NCBI RefSeq assembly: GCF_039543385.1
Contig: NZ_BAABJQ010000025.1
Location: forward strand, 1-64,000
Source of the DNA: Rugosimonospora acidiphila
GTDB lineage: Bacteria > Actinomycetota > Actinomycetes > Mycobacteriales > Micromonosporaceae
Length of the DNA stretch: 64,000 nucleotides
Direction of reading: 5' to 3'
Shown in pieces: positions 44,899-52,771 of this stretch. How positions within the stretch are numbered: the stretch's first letter is position 1; every line of letters begins with the position of its first letter. A model generated the notes under the pieces. It was not told the origin of the DNA. It searched no databases and was given only the letters and a program-made list of their open reading frames with translations. A program made the position numbers and the translations under genes.

Positions 44899-46518
44899 AT
44901 GTTCAACACACGTAGGCGGATGCTGGCGATCGCGGTCTCCGCGGCAGTGGCGATCGGCGGCGCGGCCGGTGCGGCGGCCGCGGCGGGTAGCGACCCGGTC
45001 GGCGGCGCGCAGACGAACGCGGTGGCCCAGGGCGGAGCGCCCTCGTGCGACGCGACGACACCGGACGGGGCGGCCCCATGGGGCGGCGGCTCGGCGGATT
45101 CCGACCACGGCCAGGGCTCGTGGGACCCGCAGGGTGGCGGCAGCGACGCTGACCACAGCAAGGGTGCGTCCGAGATGCAGGGCGAGGACCCGGGCCAGGG
45201 CTCGTGGGACCCGCAGGGTGGCGGCAGCGACGCTGACCACAGCAAGGGTGCGTCCGAGATGCAGGGCGACGACCACAGCCAGGGTGCGCCCCAGGACAAG
45301 GGTTCGTCGGACCCGAAGGACAACAAGTCCGACGACAAGAGCAAGGGTGCGACCGAGGACAAGGGTTCGTCGGACCCGAAGGACAACAAGTCTGACGACA
45401 AGAGCAAGTCCGACGACAAGACCAAGGGTGCGACCGAGGACAAGGGTTCGTCGGACCCGAAGGACAACAAGTCCGACGACAAGGGCAAGTCTGACGACAA
45501 GAGCAAGTCCGACGACAAGACCAAGGGTGCGACCGAGGACAAGGGTTCGTCGGACCCGAAGGACAACAAGTCTGACGACAAGAGCAAGTCTGACGACAAG
45601 AGCAAGTCTGACGACAAGAGCAAGTCTGACGACAAGGGCAAGTCCGACGACAAGGGCAAGTCCGACGACAAGACCAAGGGTGCGACCGAGGACAAGGGTT
45701 CGTCGGACGACAAGGGCAAGTCGGATGACAAGGGCCAGGACGCTGACCACAGCAAGGGTGCGTCCGAGATGCAGGGCGACGACCACGGCCAGGGCTCGTG
45801 GGACCCGCAGGGTGGCGGCAGCGACGCTGACCACAGCAAGGGTGCGTCCGAGATGCAGGGCGACGACCACGGCCAGGGCTCGTGGGACCCGCAGGGTGGC
45901 GGCAGCGACGCTGACCACAGCAAGGGTGCGTCCGAGATGCAGGGCGACGACCACGGCCAGGGCTCGTGGGGCGGAAGCGCTCCGTGCTCCGAGGACGAGT
46001 CGCACGGCACGGCGCCGGGCGGCGACAACGGTGGCCAGTATGGCCAGGGTGGGTCCGACAGCCAGGGCCCGTCTGACAGCCAGGGTCCGTCCGACGAGCA
46101 GGGTCCGTCCGACAGCCAGGGTCCGTCCGACCAGTATGGCCAGGGTGGATCCGACCAGCATGGCCAGTGGGGCCAGGGTGGATCTGACCAGCAGGGTCCG
46201 TGGAGCCAGTACGGCCAGGGTGGATCCGACCAGCAGGGTCCGATGACCGGCCAGGGGCCGACGACCGGCCAGGGGCCGACGACCGGCCAGGGGCCGACCG
46301 CGAGCCAGGCGCCGGCACCGAGCCAGGCCCCGATGACCGGCCAGGGCCCGATGACCGGCCAGGGGCCGACCGCGAGCGAGGCGCCGGCACCGAGCCAGGG
46401 TCCGATGACGGGCCAGGGTTCGACCGACAGCCAGGGTTCGACCTACGGGCAGGGTTCCGCTGACGGAGCCTTCGCCCCGGGCGCGCCCGCTAACAACCTT
46501 CAGGACGCGGTCAACTAG
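44899..46518 (+). CDS. Secreted, highly repetitive Asp/Ser/Lys/Gly-rich protein of unknown function
   Basis: 539 residues. The signal peptide MFNTRRRMLAIAVSAAVAIG ends near AAAAAG. The mature chain has two 28-residue modules (GQGSWDPQGGGSDADHSKGA then SEMQGDD), a central block built of KSDDKS units punctuated by KGATEDKGSSDPKDN, three more 28-residue modules, then a Pro/Gln/Gly tail of SQGPSD and MTGQGPT units. Only two cysteines exist, at each edge of the repeat domain (PSCDATT and APCSEDE), so they may form one disulfide. There is no LPXTG anchor or membrane helix. It is predicted disordered, highly charged and possibly metal-binding. GGAAGGAGCAGC precedes the ATG. No homologue is recognised. 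Confidence 0.8.
   Translation: MFNTRRRMLAIAVSAAVAIGGAAGAAAAAGSDPVGGAQTNAVAQGGAPSCDATTPDGAAPWGGGSADSDHGQGSWDPQGGGSDADHSKGASEMQGEDPGQGSWDPQGGGSDADHSKGASEMQGDDHSQGAPQDKGSSDPKDNKSDDKSKGATEDKGSSDPKDNKSDDKSKSDDKTKGATEDKGSSDPKDNKSDDKGKSDDKSKSDDKTKGATEDKGSSDPKDNKSDDKSKSDDKSKSDDKSKSDDKGKSDDKGKSDDKTKGATEDKGSSDDKGKSDDKGQDADHSKGASEMQGDDHGQGSWDPQGGGSDADHSKGASEMQGDDHGQGSWDPQGGGSDADHSKGASEMQGDDHGQGSWGGSAPCSEDESHGTAPGGDNGGQYGQGGSDSQGPSDSQGPSDEQGPSDSQGPSDQYGQGGSDQHGQWGQGGSDQQGPWSQYGQGGSDQQGPMTGQGPTTGQGPTTGQGPTASQAPAPSQAPMTGQGPMTGQGPTASEAPAPSQGPMTGQGSTDSQGSTYGQGSADGAFAPGAPANNLQDAVN
45102..45970. repeat. Nested tandem repeats in the secreted protein gene
   Basis: 84-bp units (45102-45269, and from about 45750 to 45970) flank a block (about 45295-45745) of 18-bp units such as AAGTCTGACGACAAGAGC and longer units starting AAGGGTGCGACCGAG. 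Copies are almost identical even at silent positions, which indicates recent expansion or ongoing gene conversion. Confidence 0.9.
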
Positions 46519-46532
46519 TTGACGCGACGAGC

Positions 46533-46562
46533 GCCGCGCCCCACGTTCGCGTGGGGCGCGGC
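46533..46562 (+). terminator. Terminator with TTCG tetraloop
   Basis: Thirteen-base perfect arms (GCCGCGCCCCACG and complement) closed by a stable TTCG loop, 15 bases after the repeat-protein stop codon. Confidence 0.88.
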
Positions 46563-46628
46563 ATTCTGTCGGTCGGCCACCGCCCGAAAATCATTGATCC
46601 GGACGGGCGCGGCCGGTGGAATGGGGGC

Positions 46629-47834
46629 ATGCAGATCAGGCGGGTATCCGCGGAAGAGCGCCCGGTGACGAATCTCCCGCTGAGCGCGTACGCGTTCTTT
46701 CCCTCCCCGGTGCCTTCCGAGACCCTGGCGACGCAGGCCAGGGACCACGTGTCGTACGGCGCCGGAAACGTGACCCTGATCGCCGAGGAGGCCGGCCGCA
46801 CGGTCGCCACGGTCACCGCCATACCGATGCGGCAGAACGTACGCGGCCGGGTGTACCCGATGGCCGGCATCGCCTCGGTGTCCACCCATCCGTTGGCGCG
46901 CCGGCAGGGGCACATCCGCGCACTGCTGCCCCGGCTGCTGGGCGAGCTGCGCGACGACGGGCACCCGATCAGCGCGCTGTACCCGTTCAGGTCCTCGTTC
47001 TATCAACGGTTTGGCTATATCGGTCTGCCCAAGCCCCCGACGGTCAGCTTCTCGCCGGCCGACCTCGCTCCGTTGCTGCGGGCCGACCTGCCCGGCGAGA
47101 TCGGCTGGGAACACATCAGGGACGGGTTCGACGGCTACCGCGGATTCGTCGACCACCTGCTGTCGCGGCGGCACGGGTTCGGTCGGCTGCCCGACCACCA
47201 CGCGGCCCGGCTGCGCGACAAGGTCGACCGGTGGCTGGTGACCGCCCGGGTGGACGGCGAACTGGTCGGCGCCCTCACGTACCGGATCTCCGATCACGGT
47301 GCCGACCTGATCGGCGACGACCTGCTGACCACCGGCCCGCTGGGCAGGGCGTTGCTGCTGCAGTTCTTCGCCCGGCACGTCGACCAGGTGGCACGGGTGT
47401 CGGTCACGGTGGACCCGGATGAGGCACCCGAGCAGTGGCTCACCGACCTGACCTTCGTCAGCGAGTCGCGGGTCGCGTTCCCCATGTCGGCCGCGCCGAT
47501 GGCCCGGGTGCTGTCGATCGAGGCGCTGGCGGGGATGCCGGTGGGCCCGGGCCGCGTCACGGTCACGGTGGTCGACGATCCGCTGATCGCCGGCGAGTAC
47601 CTGCTGGACGGTGCCTCCGGCGAGCTGGGCGTGTCCCGGGTGGGCGCTACCGTGCCGGGGGCACGGGTCCCGGCGGCGACCCTGACCGTTCCGGGGCTGT
47701 CCGGCCTCGTCTATGGAGTCCTCGACCCGGCCGAGTTGGCGCTGCGCGGCCTGGGCACCGTACCCGACGACGCGGCCGGTGAGCTGCGCGGGATCTTCCC
47801 GCACCGGCGCCCGTACCTCATGGCGCAGTTCTGA
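46629..47834 (+). CDS. Eis-like GNAT acetyltransferase
   Basis: 401 residues with the three-part Eis architecture. The first GNAT domain contains VTAIPMRQNVRGRVYPMAGI, then ASVSTHPLARRQGHIRALL (the acetyl-CoA loop) and LYPFRSSFYQRFGYIG. A second GNAT-like domain and a C-terminal SCP2-like domain follow, ending RPYLMAQF, where the terminal carboxylate acts in Eis catalysis. Eis proteins acetylate aminoglycosides, lysine residues or peptides. The ATG at 46629 is chosen because homology starts there. Confidence 0.88.
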   Translation: MQIRRVSAEERPVTNLPLSAYAFFPSPVPSETLATQARDHVSYGAGNVTLIAEEAGRTVATVTAIPMRQNVRGRVYPMAGIASVSTHPLARRQGHIRALLPRLLGELRDDGHPISALYPFRSSFYQRFGYIGLPKPPTVSFSPADLAPLLRADLPGEIGWEHIRDGFDGYRGFVDHLLSRRHGFGRLPDHHAARLRDKVDRWLVTARVDGELVGALTYRISDHGADLIGDDLLTTGPLGRALLLQFFARHVDQVARVSVTVDPDEAPEQWLTDLTFVSESRVAFPMSAAPMARVLSIEALAGMPVGPGRVTVTVVDDPLIAGEYLLDGASGELGVSRVGATVPGARVPAATLTVPGLSGLVYGVLDPAELALRGLGTVPDDAAGELRGIFPHRRPYLMAQF

Positions 47835-48174
47835 CGGCGTGCTCAACAGGCGCGCCAACCCACCCCGCCCCGGTGGTCCAGTCGCCGTCCAGTCCGGATC
47901 CAGTCGGCCGGGCGAGACTATCGGCTGAGGGGACGGCCGGGCCGCCTGCCGGACAGCGGCTATGCCGCCTTGGTGAGGAGTACGGGGGCTCACCAAAGCG
48001 GGTACGGGGAACGCGGCGGTGGGATGCCCCGGCCGGCACCGCCGGGGGTCGGGGTGCCGGGGGTTGGGATCGCCCGCGGCACCCCGAGCTACCGGCTGCC
48101 GGGCCCGGAACGGCCGAAACGCGGGCGGCTTGCTCGCCGGCCCGCGTTTCGCGGTGTTCATCGGTGCCCGGCCG
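47835..48174. other. Gene-free interval with a terminator
   Basis: 340 bases between the convergent Eis-like and Hsp20 genes. Apart from the hairpin at 48115-48151, nothing was recognised; open frames here look like chance. Confidence 0.6.
48115..48151. terminator. Hairpin terminator downstream of hsp20
   Basis: CGAAACGCGGGC pairs with GCCCGCGTTTCG over 12 bases, with extra GGC/GCC pairing in the loop. It lies 24 bases past the hsp20 stop. Confidence 0.75.
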
Positions 48175-48666
48175 TCAGGCGGTCGGCTGGTCGGCCGCCT
48201 CGACGGCGAGGTTGGTGCTCGGGGTACCGGACGCGATCGTGATCCGCTGCGCCTGGTTGCCCGCGTACGCCCCGGCGACCCGGATGCTCAGCACGCCCGC
48301 GTCGTACGACGCGCTGATGGCGTCGGCCGCCACGTGTGCCGGCAGGTCGAACGAGCGCTGGAACGAGCCGTACCGGACCTCGCGCAGGCCTCGTCCGTCC
48401 TGCTCCTCGGTCCGCTCATCGCGGCGCTCGCCGCGGATGACCAGGCGGCCCCGGTCGAGCTCGACCGTCACGTCGTTGGTCGGGTCCAGGCCCGGCAGCT
48501 CGACGCGGACCACCGCGTCGTCGCCGTCCCGGCTGACCTCGGCGGCCGGGGTGAAGGCCGTCGTCCGACGCGCCGGCCAGGTCGCGACCGGCCCGAAAGC
48601 GTTGCGCACCAGGGCGTCGAACTCGGCGAAGGGATCGCGGCGCGCCCACAGCGACAAGGTGCTCAT
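48175..48666 (-). CDS. hsp20: Hsp20/alpha-crystallin small heat-shock protein
   Basis: 163 residues. A short N-terminus (LWARRDPFAEFDALVRNAFG) precedes the alpha-crystallin domain: AAEVSRDGDDAVVRVELPGL, DVTVELDRGRLVIRGERRDE and YGSFQRSFDLPAHV, then SASYDAGVLSIRVAG. It is an ATP-independent chaperone that holds unfolding proteins in oligomers. GAGGAGAAACAGC precedes the ATG. A HAIR-type inverted repeat lies 56 bases upstream, so HspR repression is likely. Confidence 0.95.
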   Translation of the reverse strand: MSTLSLWARRDPFAEFDALVRNAFGPVATWPARRTTAFTPAAEVSRDGDDAVVRVELPGLDPTNDVTVELDRGRLVIRGERRDERTEEQDGRGLREVRYGSFQRSFDLPAHVAADAISASYDAGVLSIRVAGAYAGNQAQRITIASGTPSTNLAVEAADQPTA

Positions 48667-48721
48667 GCTGTTTCTCCTCAGTCTCACCGCGCCGGCCTCG
48701 TCGGCGCGTCAGTGGCTACAA

Positions 48722-48742
48722 CTTGAGCCGACCAGACTCAAT
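48722..48742. promoter_or_regulatory. HAIR-type operator (HspR site) upstream of hsp20
   Basis: CTTGAGC-N7-ACTCAAT matches the HspR-associated inverted repeat CTTGAGT-N7-ACTCAAG at 12 of 14 positions with the exact spacing. It lies between hsp20 and the divergent molybdo-enzyme operon. Confidence 0.8.
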
Positions 48743-48813
48743 TCCCCTCCTCCTCCGAATCGGGCATGACCCGCGTCACCGTCGAATAAAAGGCGATATT
48801 GGATGATTTGGTG

Positions 48814-49413
48814 ATGTTCGTCGGTAGGCTGAAGCGCGGCTTGCGAGGAGGGGCGTTGAGATCGCATGCACAGACGACCACCACGGCGACCGTGCCGGAC
48901 ACGGCGGTGGTGCGGGGCCCGGACCAGGTCGAGGTCCGGCTGTCGGTGAACGGGGTCGCCCGGCGGCTGGCGATCGAACCAAGGGTCAGCCTGCTCGACG
49001 CCCTGCGCGACCGGCTCGCCCTTTCCGGCACGAAAAAGGGCTGCAACCAGGGCGCCTGCGGGGCGTGCACGGTCTGGGTCGACCGGCGGCGGGTGCTGTC
49101 CTGCCTGACCCTGGCCATCGCCTGCGAGGGCCGGGAGGTGACAACGATCGAGGGGCTGGCCGACGACGACACGCTGCACCCCATGCAGAGCGCCTTCATC
49201 AGCCACGACGCCTTCCAGTGCGGGTACTGCACCCCCGGCCAGCTCATGTCGGCGGTGGCACTGCTCGACGAAGGGCACGCCACGGACGACGCGGAGATCC
49301 GCGAGTGGATGAGCGGCAACCTGTGCCGCTGCGCGGCGTACCCGCACATCCGGGCGGCCATCCGGGAGGTCCGCGACGGCGCGAGCGGGGCCCGGTCCGA
49401 TGCGACCCATTAG
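48814..49413 (+). CDS. 2Fe-2S subunit of a xanthine dehydrogenase-family enzyme
   Basis: About 199 residues. The plant-type ferredoxin domain has GCNQGACGACTVWVD and LSCLTLAIAC (first cluster); the helical domain has QCGYCTPGQLMSA and GNLCRCAAYPHI (second cluster). It carries electrons from the molybdenum centre to FAD. The start is uncertain: ATG 48814, TTG 48799, or TTG 48856 just after GAGGAGGGG. It overlaps the FAD subunit gene by 14 bases. It corresponds to PaoA/YagT of the periplasmic-type aldehyde oxidoreductases, but no clear Tat signal is visible. Confidence 0.92.
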   Translation: MFVGRLKRGLRGGALRSHAQTTTTATVPDTAVVRGPDQVEVRLSVNGVARRLAIEPRVSLLDALRDRLALSGTKKGCNQGACGACTVWVDRRRVLSCLTLAIACEGREVTTIEGLADDDTLHPMQSAFISHDAFQCGYCTPGQLMSAVALLDEGHATDDAEIREWMSGNLCRCAAYPHIRAAIREVRDGASGARSDATH

Positions 49414-50410
49414 CTACTCCCGGGTGACCGACGTGTCCGCCGCGGTCGGCACGGTCACCGCCGATCCGGCCAGTGCGTTCCTGGCCGGCGGGACCAACGC
49501 GGTCGACCTGCTGCGCATCTACGTCGAGCAGCCGGCCCGGCTGGTGGACATCAACGATCTGCCGCTGGGCGAGATCGAGCAGCTTCCCGGCGGTGGCCTG
49601 CGCATCGGGGCGCTGGCCCGGATGAGCGAGGTGGCCGAGCATCCCTCGGTGACCGACCGGCACCCGCTGATCTCGCAGTCGCTGCTGCAGGGAGCCTCGC
49701 CGCAGCTGCGCAACATGGCCTCGATCGGCGGCAACCTGATGCAGCGCACCCGGTGCACGTATTTCCGCGACATCTCGACCGCGTGCAACAAGCGCACCCC
49801 GGGCACCGGCTGCGCCGCGCTCGACGGGATCAACCGCGGGCACGCCGTCCTGGGCACCAGCGAGCACTGCATCGCCACCCACCCCTCCGACCTGGCCGTC
49901 GCCCTGGTGGCGCTGGACGCCGAGGTCGTCACCGAGGGCCCGGATGGCCGGCGCCGCGTCGCGATCGATGACTTCTACCTGCCTCCGGAGGACACTCCCG
50001 ACGTCGAGCACCCGCTGGATCACGGAGAACTGATCGTCGCCGTCGAGGTACCGCCGGCGCCCGCGGCGGCCACCAGCCTGTACCTCAAGGTCCGCGACCG
50101 GGAGTCCTACGAGTTCGCCCTGGCCTCGGCCGCGGTCGCCATGCGCGTGGACGGCGGGACGGTCGGCGAGGTGCGGCTGGCGCTGGGCGGCGTGGCCACC
50201 GTACCGTGGCGGGCCCGGCGCGCCGAGCGCATCCTCACCGGTGGCCCGGCCACCACCGAGAACTTCGCCGCCGCCGCCCGGGAGGAGCTGGCTTCCGCCG
50301 TATCGCACGGGATGAACGAGTTCAAGATCGAGCTTGCCCGGCGCACCATCGTCCGGGTGCTGGAGACCGTCGCCGGCGGCCCTTCCGGTGACGGGGCGGG
50401 GGCGCGATGA
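49400..50410 (+). CDS. FAD-binding subunit of the molybdo-enzyme
   Basis: 336 residues. FAD-binding motifs are FLAGGTNAVDLLRIYVE and ASIGGNLMQRTRC. Extra cysteines at 119, 129, 138 and 157 (TRCTYFRD, TACNKRTPGTGCAA, SEHC) form the insertion that binds a [4Fe-4S] cluster in PaoB-like subunits. The CO-dehydrogenase flavoprotein C-terminal domain follows (YEFALASAAVAMRV). It takes electrons from the 2Fe-2S subunit and passes them to an acceptor. It overlaps both neighbours. Confidence 0.92.
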   Translation: MRPISYSRVTDVSAAVGTVTADPASAFLAGGTNAVDLLRIYVEQPARLVDINDLPLGEIEQLPGGGLRIGALARMSEVAEHPSVTDRHPLISQSLLQGASPQLRNMASIGGNLMQRTRCTYFRDISTACNKRTPGTGCAALDGINRGHAVLGTSEHCIATHPSDLAVALVALDAEVVTEGPDGRRRVAIDDFYLPPEDTPDVEHPLDHGELIVAVEVPPAPAAATSLYLKVRDRESYEFALASAAVAMRVDGGTVGEVRLALGGVATVPWRARRAERILTGGPATTENFAAAAREELASAVSHGMNEFKIELARRTIVRVLETVAGGPSGDGAGAR

Positions 50411-52656
50411 GCCCGGCGATCGGCGCCACCGTGGCCCGGGTCGACGGCCGGGCGAAGGTCAGCGGCGCGGCCCGGTACTCCGGCGAGATCCCGCTGACCA
50501 ACCTCGCGCACGCGGTGCTGATCGGCGCGCCGGTCGCCAGCGGCAGGATCGCCGCCATCGACTGCTCCGAGGCGCAGCGGGCCGGGGGAGTGCTGGCCGT
50601 GCTGAGCCACCTCAACCTGCCCAAGGTCGCGGCGCAGCCGTCGCTGCTGCCGTCGCTGGCCGGCATGGCCGCGCCGGGGCAGTCCTTCTTCCCGATGCAG
50701 GACGACACCGTGCACTACGCCGGGCAGCACGTGGCCGTCGTCGTGGCCGACACCCTGGAGCGCGCCGAGCACGCGGCCACCCTGGTCCGTATCGACTACC
50801 AGCAGTCGTCGCCGACCACCCTCATCGACCAGGCACGGGATCAGGCGTACGTGCCCCAGAAGATCTTCGGCGGGCTGCTGCCCGGCCAGGACGCGCGCGG
50901 CGACGTCGAGGCCGGCCTGAAGCAGGCCGAGATCCGGATCGACGCGACGTACCGGTTCGCCGCCAACCACCACAACCCCATCGAGCCCTCAACCACCACG
51001 GCGGAGTGGGACGACAGCGGCCGGCTGACCGTCTACGACTCCACCCAGGGGCCGACCGCCACCCAGATGACCCTGGCGCAGCTGCTGGGCATGCCGCCAG
51101 CGATGATCAAGGTGGTCAGCCACTTCGTCGGGGGCAGCTTCGGGTCCAAGGCGATGATCTGGCCACACGCGGCGCTGGCGGCGCTCGCCGCCCGGCACGT
51201 CCGGCGGCCGGTACGGCTGGCGCTGAGCCGGGAGCAGATGTTCACCTCCTGCGGGCACCGCGAGGAGCAGGAGCACGTCGTCACCCTCGGCGCCACCGCC
51301 GACGGGCGGCTGACCGCGCTGCGCCACCACAAGCTCTCGGTGACCTCCCATTTCGACGACTGGGCCGAGCCGTCGCTGCAGTCAGCCGCGATCATGTACG
51401 CCTGCCCGAACTACGAGGGCGTCTACCGGTTGATCCGGGGCAACACCAACACCCCCACGTTCATGCGCGCCCCGGGCGAGGCGAGCGGCATGTTCGGCCT
51501 GGAGACCGCGATCGACGAGCTGGCCGAGCGGGTCGGCGTCGACCCGGTGGAGCTGCGGCTGCGCAACTTCACCGAGACCGACCCGGCCACCGGCGACCCG
51601 TGGTCCTCCTGCGGCCTGCGCGAGTGCTACCAGCGGGGGATGGAGCTGTTCGGCTGGTCGGGGCGCGATTCCCGGCCGGGGCGCAGGCGCGAGGGGAACT
51701 GGCTGATCGGTACCGGCATGGCCGCCGCCGCGTACCCGCACGCGCAGCCGGTCAACCCGCAGCGGGCCCGGGCCCGGATCTACCTGGACGGCAGCGTGGT
51801 GGTGGAGGCCGGCGTCTCCGAGTTCGGCACCGGCGTGACCACCGCCATGACCCAGGTCGCCGCCGATGGCCTCGGAGCGGCGCTGGAGCAGGTGCGGTTC
51901 CTCGGTGGCAGCACCGACCTGCCCAACATCACCGCCGCCGTGGGCTCGGCCGGCGCCGGCGCCACGAGCGCGGCCGTGCATCTGGCGGTGACCGCCCTGC
52001 GCCAGCAGCTGATCGGCCTGGCCGTGTCGGACGAGAAGTCGCCGCTGCACGGCGCCGATCCGGCCGGCGTCATCGTGGAGGGTGGACGGATGTGCCGGCG
52101 CGACCGGCCCGAGGCGGGCGAGGCCTACGCCGAGCTGCTGCAGCGCCACATGCTCCCGGATCTGGAGGCGGTCAGCAACTGGATCCCGCCCGCGCAGGAC
52201 GCCGGGCACGGCATGCACACCTTCGGGGCGCAGTTCGCCGAGGTCGGCGTGGACGCCGATCTGGGGCTCATCCGGGTACGGCGGCTGGTTGGCGTGTTCG
52301 CGCCCGGCCGCGTGCTCAACCGGGCCACCGCGCACAGCCAGCTGATGGGCGGCATGATCTGGGGGCTGAGCCAGGCGCTGCAGGAGGCCACCCGGATGGA
52401 CGCGCGCAGCGGCCGGTGGGCCAACGCGAGCCTGGCCGACTACCTGGTGCCGGTCAACGCGGACGCGCCCGATGTCGTGGTCGACACCGTCGAGGTGCTG
52501 GAGGACGTGGTCAACCCGCTCGGGGTCAAGGGCGTGGGGGAGATCGGCATCGTCGGGGTGGCCGCGGCCATCGCCAACGCCGTCTACCACGCCACCGGGT
52601 ACCGGGCGCGCCACCTGCCCATCACGCTGGAGGACCTGCTGCCGCGGCCAGCCTGA
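50407..52656 (+). CDS. Molybdopterin-binding catalytic subunit (aldehyde/xanthine oxidoreductase)
   Basis: 749 residues. Molybdopterin-contacting segments include STQGPTATQMTLAQLLG, VGGSFGSKAMIW, FMRAPGEASGMFGLE and SEFGTGVTTAMTQVAADGLG. The active-site glutamate is Glu712 in VKGVGEIGIVG. The closest layout is PaoC/YagR, so an aromatic or aliphatic aldehyde is a likelier substrate than xanthine; this is an inference. No XdhC-type maturation factor or molybdenum cofactor gene is adjacent. ATGA overlap with the FAD subunit gene. A short duplication containing the stop codon follows. Confidence 0.92.
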   Translation: MSPAIGATVARVDGRAKVSGAARYSGEIPLTNLAHAVLIGAPVASGRIAAIDCSEAQRAGGVLAVLSHLNLPKVAAQPSLLPSLAGMAAPGQSFFPMQDDTVHYAGQHVAVVVADTLERAEHAATLVRIDYQQSSPTTLIDQARDQAYVPQKIFGGLLPGQDARGDVEAGLKQAEIRIDATYRFAANHHNPIEPSTTTAEWDDSGRLTVYDSTQGPTATQMTLAQLLGMPPAMIKVVSHFVGGSFGSKAMIWPHAALAALAARHVRRPVRLALSREQMFTSCGHREEQEHVVTLGATADGRLTALRHHKLSVTSHFDDWAEPSLQSAAIMYACPNYEGVYRLIRGNTNTPTFMRAPGEASGMFGLETAIDELAERVGVDPVELRLRNFTETDPATGDPWSSCGLRECYQRGMELFGWSGRDSRPGRRREGNWLIGTGMAAAAYPHAQPVNPQRARARIYLDGSVVVEAGVSEFGTGVTTAMTQVAADGLGAALEQVRFLGGSTDLPNITAAVGSAGAGATSAAVHLAVTALRQQLIGLAVSDEKSPLHGADPAGVIVEGGRMCRRDRPEAGEAYAELLQRHMLPDLEAVSNWIPPAQDAGHGMHTFGAQFAEVGVDADLGLIRVRRLVGVFAPGRVLNRATAHSQLMGGMIWGLSQALQEATRMDARSGRWANASLADYLVPVNADAPDVVVDTVEVLEDVVNPLGVKGVGEIGIVGVAAAIANAVYHATGYRARHLPITLEDLLPRPA

Positions 52657-52719
52657 GCGGGGGCACAGCCTGAGCGCGGCCGACCCCGACGGTGATCGGG
52701 TGCGCCGGGCGGACCCGGT

Positions 52720-52750
52720 GGCGGGCCCGGCGCGCGGTGCCGGGCCCGCC
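52720..52750. terminator. Hairpin terminator between the molybdo-enzyme operon and the cellulase
   Basis: Twelve-base perfect arms (GGCGGGCCCGGC and complement) around a 7-base loop, between convergent genes. Confidence 0.8.
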
Positions 52751-52771
52751 CCGTTCAGGGCCGTCGAAGGA

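Noticed and set aside
44776..46161. Leu/Val-rich repetitive frames antisense to the secreted repeat protein
   Set aside because: They mirror the DNA repeats. The sense frame has a signal peptide, a ribosome site and a terminator; the antisense frames have none.
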